Source: Vreelandella azerica (GTDB taxonomy: Bacteria > Pseudomonadota > Gammaproteobacteria > Pseudomonadales > Halomonadaceae). From it: 64,000 nucleotides of DNA. Positions 54,975 through 62,125 of the stretch are shown here, one piece after another (within the stretch, counting starts at the first letter, position 1; each line of letters begins with the position of its first letter). Both the position numbers and the translations under genes were made by a program. The notes beneath the pieces were generated by a model. The model saw nothing but the letters and a program-made list of their open reading frames with translations. It was not told the origin of the DNA and ran no database searches. Location: positions 124,001 to 188,000 of the forward strand of contig NZ_JABFHI010000002.1 of the NCBI RefSeq assembly GCF_013112225.1, in the 5' to 3' direction.

Positions 54975-55193
54975 AATTTATCCTCCTGCACACCTTGTGC
55001 CATGCTTCAGTCTCTTGGTGGGCTGATTTGGCTGTATTGGGTGTACTCTAATACCGTACACCTAGTTAAAAATATACGCGATATCCAAACTTAACGCACC
55101 TCCAACGCGTTTGGGGCGCAACGCGTTCAGCCATGCCTACAATGAGAATAAAGCAAACGAGGTGTTCGAGCGCCTCTCGGCCTCAACGCCTCT
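54975..55193. other. Intergenic region without a gene
   Basis: About 220 AT-richer bases between two minus-strand genes. I see an imperfect repeat of AACGCGTT near 55100-55125 but no supported gene or RNA. Confidence 0.4.
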
Positions 55194-55499
55194 TTATTCA
55201 TCCCCTTGCTGATCTTCTTCATCCCAGCGCTCAATGCTGCGCTTGTCGTCCGGCAGGCGGACGATGTCGCCAAGCTGCAGGTCGTGGTGGCTGTCCTTGC
55301 GTTCACCGCTGGGGGTGATGAGGGCGGCAACGCTGGCGATGCTGACGGCGTCATCCTCGCGGTAGGTTTCTACCTTGACGCGTACATTGCAGCCTTTGTA
55401 GCGGGCGGAAAGGATCTCGCCCGGGTAGGGGGTGTTGGGGGTGAGGTTGGCGGTTACGCTGTCGCCGTCGGTGGGGTCCCATTCGATGTGCTTGTGCAT
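55194..55499 (-). CDS. 101-residue acidic hypothetical protein
   Basis: MHKHIEWDPTDGDSVTANLTPNTPYPGEILSARYKGCNVRVKVE starts behind AGGAAG. It is acidic, cytoplasmic and without a known motif; the C-terminus ends in an Asp/Glu/Gln cluster (RWDEEDQQGDE). The composition fits a halophile. No function can be proposed. Confidence 0.6.
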   Translation of the reverse strand: MHKHIEWDPTDGDSVTANLTPNTPYPGEILSARYKGCNVRVKVETYREDDAVSIASVAALITPSGERKDSHHDLQLGDIVRLPDDKRSIERWDEEDQQGDE

Positions 55500-55657
55500 G
55501 GTTACTTCCTTGGTTAGAGAGGGTGTGAAGTCCGCCAGGCTGGTGGCTGGTTGAAAGCGTGCAGGCTGCGCGGTTGGTAATACCTACACCCTAGCACATC
55601 TGGGGTGGGTGAAAGGGAGGGTGCCAAACGCATGGTCGTCACTTCAGTTAGTCATTC

Positions 55658-55672
55658 GCACCTGTATGGTGC
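55658..55672 (+). promoter_or_regulatory. NtrC-binding site 1 upstream of glnA
   Basis: GCACCTGTATGGTGC is an inverted repeat that fits the NtrC consensus (GCACC, 5-base centre, GGTGC). Its centre lies about 217 bases before the predicted sigma54 start. Confidence 0.75.
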
Positions 55673-55686
55673 AAAAAGGCTTTTGC

Positions 55687-55703
55687 TGTGCTTTTTTGGT
55701 GCA
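55687..55703 (+). promoter_or_regulatory. NtrC-binding site 2 upstream of glnA (weaker)
   Basis: The right half GGTGCA is perfect and the left half matches three of six bases. Its centre is 30 bases from site 1, close to three DNA turns, as in enhancer pairs of E. coli glnA. Confidence 0.5.
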
Positions 55704-55853
55704 TTGATGATTGCCTCAGGCGCTTTTTAGTGGCATTTAGACGTTGAGAAATACGTTTTGCCCTTTTATGTGGCATTGAAAGATTTTTAGAAAGCCGCTA
55801 AATAATAGTAAAAACAACAAATTACGATTCACGTATCCTTTATTGGTGCGTGG

Positions 55854-55870
55854 TTGGCATGTAACCTGCA
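55854..55870 (+). promoter_or_regulatory. Sigma54 promoter of glnA
   Basis: TTGGCATGTAACCTGCA has GG and GC at the -24/-12 spacing required by sigma54 and matches the consensus except at three positions. The leader to glnA is about 170 bases. Other parts of the 550-base gap before glnA hold no supported gene. Confidence 0.65.
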
Positions 55871-56049
55871 TTATAAATGTCAGCGGCTAATGTCATAGGC
55901 AGTGGATGCCTGGACGTGCTAAAACAGTAGCCGATTTAACGTTGCACCGTGTTTTACCTTTGCTGCTGTCTTGTTTGATAGCTCATATAATAAGCAATGT
56001 ACAAACGGGTGCCCAGATACGCTCAGTTTCGCTTAAACCGGAGGACACC

Positions 56050-57456
56050 ATGTCAACCAAGACAATTGCACTCATCGAAGAAAACGACGTCAAGTGGGTC
56101 GACCTGCGCTTTACTGATACTCGCGGCAAGGAACAGCACGTGACGATTCCTGCGCGTGACGTTGATGAAGAGTTTTTTGAAAACGGCCAGATGTTCGATG
56201 GTTCTTCAATTGAAGGCTGGAAGGGCATCAACGAGTCCGACATGATCCTGCGCCCGGAAGATGGCACTGGTTTCCTGGACCCCTTCACCGAAGACGCTAC
56301 TTTGGTGCTGCGTTGCGACATCATCGAGCCTGCCACCATGCAGGGCTACGATCGTGACCCGCGCTCCATCGCCAAGCGCGCTGAAGCCTACCTGCAGTCT
56401 ACCGGCCTGGGTGATACCGCCTTCTTTGGCCCGGAGCCTGAGTTCTTTATCTTTGATGAAGTACACTGGAAAGCCGATATCGAAGGCGCCATGTACAAGA
56501 TTTCCTCGGAAGAGGGCGCCTGGTCAACAGACCGTCAGGTGGAAGGCGGCAACCTGGGCCACCGTCCGCGCGTGAAAGGCGGCTATTTCCCGGTTCCGCC
56601 GGTGGACAGCTTCCACGATATCCGTGGTGCCATGTGTAACACCCTGGAAGCTATCGGCCAGTCGGTAGAAGTGCATCACCATGAGGTGTCTAACGCCGGT
56701 CAGAACGAAATTGGTGTCAAGTTCAACACCCTGGTGAAGAAGGCTGACGAAGTTCAGGAAATGAAGTATGTGATCCACAATGTGGCGCATGCTTACGGCA
56801 AGACGGCTACCTTTATGCCCAAGCCGATTGTGGGCGATAACGGTTCCGGTATGCACGTGCACCAGTCGTTCTGGAAAGATGGCCAGAACCAGTTCGCCGG
56901 TGACGAGTACGCGGGCCTGTCTGAAATGGCGCTGTACTATATTGGCGGCATCATCAAGCACGCACGCTCACTGAACGCCTTCACCAATGCGTCCACCAAC
57001 TCCTACAAGCGTCTGGTGCCAGGCTTTGAAGCGCCGGTCATGCTGGCCTACAGCGCGCGTAACCGTTCCGCGTCTATCCGTATTCCGTATACCGCCAGCC
57101 CCAAGGGCAAGCGTGTCGAGCTGCGCTTCCCTGATCCGACCGCCAACCCCTACCTGTGCTTCTCAGCCATGCTGATGGCCGGTATCGATGGTATCAAGAA
57201 CAAGATCCACCCTGGCGATGCCATGGACAAGAACCTGTACGACCTGCCGCCGGAAGAAGGCAAGGCCGTGCCCACCGTTGCCCACAGCCTGGATCAGGCG
57301 CTGGAAGCCCTCGACGCTGACCGTGCCTTCCTGACCGAAGGTGGCGTGTTTACTGATGAAATGATCGATGCTTTCATTGAGCTGAAGAGTGAAGAAGTTG
57401 AGCGCCTGCGCATGGCAACTCACCCAATCGAGTTTGACATGTACTACAGCTGCTAA
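56050..57456 (+). CDS. glnA: Glutamine synthetase, type I
   Basis: GlnA makes glutamine from glutamate, ammonia and ATP as a dodecamer. ATG 56050 follows CGGAGGA and gives 468 residues. Motifs: FDGSSIEGW in the N-terminal domain, the PEPEFF metal ligands, VEVHHHEV, the ATP-binding [16 protein letters not shown] and NRSASIRIP. The adenylylation tyrosine lies in [10 protein letters not shown] near residue 398. It is preceded by NtrC sites and a sigma54 promoter, and the NtrB/NtrC pair lies downstream. Confidence 0.98.
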   Translation: MSTKTIALIEENDVKWVDLRFTDTRGKEQHVTIPARDVDEEFFENGQMFDGSSIEGWKGINESDMILRPEDGTGFLDPFTEDATLVLRCDIIEPATMQGYDRDPRSIAKRAEAYLQSTGLGDTAFFGPEPEFFIFDEVHWKADIEGAMYKISSEEGAWSTDRQVEGGNLGHRPRVKGGYFPVPPVDSFHDIRGAMCNTLEAIGQSVEVHHHEVSNAGQNEIGVKFNTLVKKADEVQEMKYVIHNVAHAYGKTATFMPKPIVGDNGSGMHVHQSFWKDGQNQFAGDEYAGLSEMALYYIGGIIKHARSLNAFTNASTNSYKRLVPGFEAPVMLAYSARNRSASIRIPYTASPKGKRVELRFPDPTANPYLCFSAMLMAGIDGIKNKIHPGDAMDKNLYDLPPEEGKAVPTVAHSLDQALEALDADRAFLTEGGVFTDEMIDAFIELKSEEVERLRMATHPIEFDMYYSC

Positions 57457-57471
57457 GTACGGTTGTTTCCT

Positions 57472-57522
57472 AGTACTTTGGCTGTATAAGTACTTTGGCT
57501 GTATAAGTACTTTGGCTGTATA
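57472..57522 (+). repeat. Three perfect 17-base tandem repeats after glnA
   Basis: AGTACTTTGGCTGTATA occurs three times head to tail, starting 16 bases after the glnA stop, followed by a partial fourth copy. They contain no gene and are not CRISPR-like because there are no spacers. Confidence 0.85.
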
Positions 57523-57587
57523 AGCACTGACGCTGATCTGAGCTGCTATGATCACCCAAGGGGAATAACCCGAGGTGATCAGTGACA

Positions 57588-57611
57588 AACCCCGCTTCGG
57601 CGGGGTTTTTT
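57588..57611 (+). terminator. Terminator after glnA
   Basis: AACCCCGC pairs with GCGGGGTT around a stable TTCG loop, followed by a T run. An earlier inverted repeat, GATCACC/GGTGATC (57550-57580), precedes it. Confidence 0.9.
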
Positions 57612-57626
57612 CGTTAGGGGGCAATA

Positions 57627-58172
57627 ATGGCCAATCAAACAGCAGGCAGAAGAGGGCAGTGGCTGTGGGCGGTGTTGTTAGGAGGCGCCCTGCTGATTGG
57701 GGCACCACCGCTGGCGGCCCAGACGGTTTATCGGGTGGTGGATGAACAGGGCCGCGTGACCTTTACCGATAACCCCGAGCGGGGCGGTGAAGCCGTGGTG
57801 CTGGCGCCACTGCCGGGCGTTTCTTCCTCACCGTCTGCTGTCTCGCCACCGGCTTCCCAGCCTTCAGGCAAGCGCTCCCCCGGCCCGCCCTTCATGCCCT
57901 ACGACCGTTTTACGATTGCCTACCCTGCCCATCAGGCGCGCCTGAATAGCGCTACCACAGCGGTCGAAATTGCCCTAAGCCCGGCGCTGCGTGACGATCA
58001 TCAGCTGCGTTTGCGCCTTAATGGTGAAATCAACCAGAGTGCGATGCACAGCGATGCCTTCTGGGTCGCCAATTTGCCCGCCGGCGTGCACCAGCTTCAG
58101 GCCGAATTGCTGGATGCCCAGGGGCGGGTGCGCCATCAAACCCCGGTGGTGCGGTTTCACGTTGCACCATAA
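57627..58172 (+). CDS. DUF4124-domain exported protein
   Basis: The 181-residue precursor has a signal peptide ending near LAAQ and then the DUF4124 core VYRVVDEQGRVTFTDNPE. A proline/serine-rich linker leads to a C-terminal beta-rich domain (LNSATTAVEIALSPALRDD through VVRFHVAP). Its role is not known; genes of this kind often lie between glnA and glnL in gammaproteobacteria. An NtrC palindrome overlaps its stop codon. Confidence 0.85.
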   Translation: MANQTAGRRGQWLWAVLLGGALLIGAPPLAAQTVYRVVDEQGRVTFTDNPERGGEAVVLAPLPGVSSSPSAVSPPASQPSGKRSPGPPFMPYDRFTIAYPAHQARLNSATTAVEIALSPALRDDHQLRLRLNGEINQSAMHSDAFWVANLPAGVHQLQAELLDAQGRVRHQTPVVRFHVAP

Positions 58173-58178
58173 TGGTGC
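58164..58178 (+). promoter_or_regulatory. NtrC-binding palindrome upstream of glnLG
   Basis: GCACCATAATGGTGC is a near-perfect palindrome and a strong NtrC match. A weaker copy (GCACCATCCTGGCG) lies 34 bases downstream at 58198. Both precede a sigma54-like promoter and glnL. The first overlaps the DUF4124 stop codon. Confidence 0.7.
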
Positions 58179-58274
58179 TTTAGTGAGTGAGGCATGGGCA
58201 CCATCCTGGCGGAAAGAAGGCTATTTGAGCGTGATTAGCCGCGTTCCACCGCTGCGTTAGTAAGGTGCGCTAAG

Positions 58275-58291
58275 TTGGCGCGCTTTTTGCA
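58275..58291 (+). promoter_or_regulatory. Sigma54 promoter of glnLG
   Basis: TTGGCGCGCTTTTTGCA matches the sigma54 consensus in 15 of 17 positions with correct GG/GC spacing. The predicted start near 58302 is 26 bases before glnL. Confidence 0.65.
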
Positions 58292-58327
58292 ATTCCATCA
58301 CCATGCCACTCGATCACAGGTAGTGAT

Positions 58328-59377
58328 ATGTACCAACGCTTGCTTGAACACCTCACCACAGCGGTTCTGCTACTGGATGGCGACCTGAAGGTGCGGTGGA
58401 TGAACCCGGCGGCAGAAGCCTTGCTGGCGGTAAGCATCAGCCGTGTGCTGGGGGCGCGGTTGGAAGGGCTGCTGGGCGAGGAAGAGGCGATTGAGGATGT
58501 GTTGATCAAAGCCCGTGATGCGTTTCATCCCTATACCCAGCGTGAAGCTCGGATTATCCCGATGAGCGGTGAGCCACTGACGGTGGATTATACCGTGACA
58601 CCGCTGTCTGCTGATGAGCTGCTGCTGGAAATTGAGCCCCGCGACCGGCTGATGCAGATTTCCCGCGAGGAAGCCCTCACCACCCGCCAGGAAACCATCA
58701 AGGTGTTGGCGCGTGGTCTGGCTCATGAGGTGAAAAACCCGCTGGGTGGTATTCGCGGCGCAGCGCAGCTTCTGGAGCGGGATCTGGCCGATCCGGCACT
58801 GAAAGAGTTTACCCATATCATTGTGGAGGAAGTTGATCGTCTGCGTGATCTGGTGGATTCCATGCTCGGGCCTAATCGCATGATCCAGCATTCACCGGTC
58901 AATATTCACAAGGTGTTGGAGCGAGTGCGTACCTTGTTGATTGCCGAGCATCCCCAGGTGCGCATTGAGCGCGACTATGACCCCAGCCTGCCGGATCTGT
59001 CGGGGGATGAAGCCCAGCTGATCCAGGCGATTCTTAACGTTGCCCGTAATGCGGTGCAAGCAATGACCGATGCTCAGGTGGAGGCGCCCAAGCTGGTGTT
59101 ACGCACCCGGGCACGCCGGCAGTTTACCCTGGGGGCCGAGCGGCATCGGCTGGTGTGTGATGTGGGGATCATTGATAACGGCCCGGGGGTGCCGGACACC
59201 CTGCAGGAGACGCTGTTCTTCCCCATGGTGTCCGGGCGCGCGGAAGGCAGCGGGCTGGGCCTGTCGATTGCCCAGTCGATCCTGCATCAGCACCAGGGCC
59301 TGATTGAATGCGAATCCCAGCCGGGGCGGACTGAATTTCGCTTGTTGATTCCTCTGTTTATTGATGGCTCAAGCTGA
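58328..59377 (+). CDS. glnL: Nitrogen regulation histidine kinase NtrB (GlnL)
   Basis: NtrB phosphorylates or dephosphorylates NtrC under PII control. The 349-residue protein has an N-terminal PAS domain (LEHLTTAVLLLDGDLKVRWMNPAAEALL), the phosphorylated histidine H133 in RGLAHEVKNPLGG, and the ATPase boxes LNVARNAVQAM, DNGPGVPD and GSGLGLSIAQ. No membrane segment, so it is cytoplasmic. The frame is intact. glnG starts 45 bases later. Confidence 0.96.
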   Translation: MYQRLLEHLTTAVLLLDGDLKVRWMNPAAEALLAVSISRVLGARLEGLLGEEEAIEDVLIKARDAFHPYTQREARIIPMSGEPLTVDYTVTPLSADELLLEIEPRDRLMQISREEALTTRQETIKVLARGLAHEVKNPLGGIRGAAQLLERDLADPALKEFTHIIVEEVDRLRDLVDSMLGPNRMIQHSPVNIHKVLERVRTLLIAEHPQVRIERDYDPSLPDLSGDEAQLIQAILNVARNAVQAMTDAQVEAPKLVLRTRARRQFTLGAERHRLVCDVGIIDNGPGVPDTLQETLFFPMVSGRAEGSGLGLSIAQSILHQHQGLIECESQPGRTEFRLLIPLFIDGSS

Positions 59378-59422
59378 TGGGCCATTTATCGATTTGTTGG
59401 TTGATTTCACCGGAGAAGCGCC

Positions 59423-60851
59423 ATGACTGAAGTTCACTCGACCGATGTTGCTCGCGTGGTGATTGTGGACGATGACCGCGCGATTCGTTGGGTACTGGAG
59501 CGCGCCCTGGCGCAGCCCGATCTGGACGTTGAATGTATTGAACGGGCGGATACGGTGCTTGAGCGCCTGATTACCGAGCCACCGGATGTCCTGGTCACCG
59601 ATATCCGCATGCCGGGGATTGACGGCTTGAACCTGATGGCGCGGATTCGTGACGCCCATCCGGATCTGCCGGTGATCGTGATGACCGCACACTCTGATCT
59701 GGACAGTGCCGTCGCCTCTTATCAGGGCGGTGCTTTTGAATACCTGCCCAAGCCTTTTGATGTGGATGAAGCCCTGGCGCTGGTGCGCCGGGCGGTGGCC
59801 CATGCCCGTGAACGCCAGCGGCCAGTCAGCGTGCCGGAAGGCCTGAACGCTGAAATCATTGGCGAAGCGCCAGCCATGCAGGAGGTGTTTCGCGCCATCG
59901 GGCGGCTGGCGCATTCGCATATCACTGTGCTGATCAACGGCGAATCCGGCACCGGCAAGGAGCGGGTAGCCCAAGCGCTGCATCAGCATAGCCCGCGTTC
60001 GGGCAAGCCGTTTATTGCCTTGAATATGGCGGCGATTCCGCGCGATCTGATTGAATCTGAGCTGTTCGGGCATGAAAAAGGCGCCTTTACCGGGGCGGCA
60101 GCTCAGCGCCAGGGCCGGTTTGAACAGGCCAACGGCGGCACTTTGTTTCTGGATGAGATCGGGGATATGCCCGCCGAAACCCAGACGCGCCTGCTAAGGG
60201 TGCTGGCGGACGGCGAGTTTTACCGGGTAGGCGGGCATACGCCGGTTCGAGTCGATGTGCGGATTATCGCCGCTACCCACCAGAATCTGGAATCGCTGGT
60301 GGAAGACGGGCGTTTTCGCGAAGACCTTTTTCACCGCCTGAATGTGATTCGCGTGCATCTGCCTCGTCTGTCGGAGCGGCGCGAGGATATCCCCCGCCTG
60401 ACCCGCCATTTTCTGGCCGAAGCGGCCAAGGAGCTGGCGACGGACATCAAGGTGCTGACACCCGAGGCGGAAGCGCACCTGACCCATCTGCCCTGGCCGG
60501 GCAATGTGCGTCAGCTGGAGAACATCTGCCGCTGGCTGACCGTCATGGCCTCCGGGCGGGAAATACTGGTGGAAGACCTGCCCCCGAGCTGCGCGATGCG
60601 GACACCCTGGAAGGCACTTTGCACGGTGATTGGCGCAGCGCCTTTCGCAGCTGGGCTGATCAGGCTCTGGCAGAAGGCCATACCCACCTGTTGGAAGAAG
60701 CCGTGCCCGATTTTGAACGGATTTTGATTGAGACAGCGCTAAAGCACACGGGGGGCGCAAAGGCGAGGCCGCCGAACTGCTTGGCTGGGGCCGTAATACC
60801 TTGACTCGTAAACTAAAAGCACTGCTGCCCGCGCTGGCGGATGAAGTTTAA
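59423..60851 (+). CDS. glnG: Nitrogen regulation response regulator NtrC (two apparent frame breaks)
   Basis: NtrC activates sigma54 promoters when phosphorylated. The receiver has [11 protein letters not shown] and the acceptor D60 in LVTDIRMPG. The AAA+ domain has GESGTGKE (Walker A), the sigma54-contacting GAFTGA, and LDEIGDMP. The frame breaks in CCCCC at 60591-60595 and GGGGGG at 60750-60755. Adding one base to each restores [10 protein letters not shown], then the Fis-type helix-turn-helix ([20 protein letters not shown]), and 476 residues. Without repair the DNA-binding domain is lost. Confidence 0.92.
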
Positions 60852-60926
60852 AAGCGTTTAGGCTGGCGCCATAGGGGGCTTGTTATGTAACCTTGGTTAA
60901 CAATTAACCTTCTAAAGAGCATAACA

Positions 60927-62096
60927 ATGATGCCTATGGGCCAAGAGCGCCGCAGCCAGCCGGGGTTGGCCAAACCTGCTGATTCTTCATGGTTAGCCAG
61001 TACCTACACCTCATTACGGGACACGCTGACCAATCGCCACCATAGCCGTGATTTTGTATTTGCCCATGCGTTTTATATGCGCAGCCGGGTCATGGCAATG
61101 GGAATCATCTTTCTGGTGATGTCGCCGGTGTGGTTGCTGGTGGATCAATGGGTGCTGCCCAGCAGCCTGTTGCAGACAACGCTGGTAGGGCGCTTGCTGA
61201 TGATGGCGGGTTTTGCCGTTGTGGTGTGGTGGGCCTGGCGCAGCGAGGATAATATCCGCCGGATACGGTTTAGCGCGGGTGCTCTGCTGGCCCTGCCCGC
61301 CCTGTTCTATATGCTGGTATTAACCCTGGTGCCGGATAACCACAGCGCGGCCCTGGTCGGCTACAGCTTTATTCCGTTCTTGCTGGTGGCGGTGTTGAGT
61401 GTCTTTCCGTTCACCCTGGTGGAATCATTGCTGGCGGGTCTTTTGTTGCAATCCCTGCTGGTATTCGTCCAGCACATAGACGGCAGCTGGATGACGCCCA
61501 CCGGGTTGGAAGCCCAGTGGCTGATGTTTACGCTGCTTGCGGTGACCTTGACGGCCAACCATTTCCAGTTAAGCCTTTTATTACGTCTTTATCGCCAGGC
61601 GACCCATGATGCGCTAACAGGCCTGCTTAACCGCGGGGCGTTGGAAGTCCGGCTGGCCGAAATCGAACGTGCAGAATCCAGTAGTGGCACACCGGTACCC
61701 TATGCAGTGCTGATGATGGACATCGACCATTTTAAACGGGTCAATGATGTTTACGGCCATTCCGTTGGCGATAAGGTACTGCGGGAATTTGCCCGTTTGA
61801 TAGCGCTACAGGTGCGCTCAGGAGACTTTGTGGCCCGCTATGGCGGCGAAGAATTTGTTGTCATACTGCTCGGTGCCAGCGTCGAGGATTCAGCCCGGAT
61901 TGCTGAGCGCATTCGTGACACCATCGAAAACGCCACCCTCTTTGATCACGATGGCAACCAGGTGCCTATCACCACCAGTATTGGTGTGGCTTGCCCGCAT
62001 TCACCGCAACCTAGTGAAATCACTCTCAAACAGGCGGATGACCGTCTCTACAAGGCCAAGGAAAATGGCCGTAATAGGGTGGTTAGCACCGATTAA
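60927..62096 (+). CDS. Membrane diguanylate cyclase (GGDEF)
   Basis: The 389-residue protein makes the second messenger cyclic di-GMP. About six hydrophobic helices (residues 50-210) form a membrane sensor. The C-terminal GGDEF domain carries DALTGLLNRGALE, MMDIDHFKRVND and the active-site GGEEF, so it should be catalytic. RSGD, five residues before GGEEF, is a product-inhibition I-site. The ligand of the sensor is unknown. It converges with the peptidase gene. Confidence 0.93.
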   Translation: MMPMGQERRSQPGLAKPADSSWLASTYTSLRDTLTNRHHSRDFVFAHAFYMRSRVMAMGIIFLVMSPVWLLVDQWVLPSSLLQTTLVGRLLMMAGFAVVVWWAWRSEDNIRRIRFSAGALLALPALFYMLVLTLVPDNHSAALVGYSFIPFLLVAVLSVFPFTLVESLLAGLLLQSLLVFVQHIDGSWMTPTGLEAQWLMFTLLAVTLTANHFQLSLLLRLYRQATHDALTGLLNRGALEVRLAEIERAESSSGTPVPYAVLMMDIDHFKRVNDVYGHSVGDKVLREFARLIALQVRSGDFVARYGGEEFVVILLGASVEDSARIAERIRDTIENATLFDHDGNQVPITTSIGVACPHSPQPSEITLKQADDRLYKAKENGRNRVVSTD

Positions 62097-62125
62097 TCAG
62101 AACATGTTAATAAAAAACAGGTTAA

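Noticed and set aside
54424..56049. A new defence system in the small genes after the cas locus
   Set aside because: The frames are tiny, without recognisable nuclease, toxin or helicase motifs; nothing beyond hypothetical proteins can be supported.
57472..57522. Tandem 17-base repeats as a CRISPR remnant
   Set aside because: Copies touch each other with no spacers and lie in the glnA 3' region far from cas genes.
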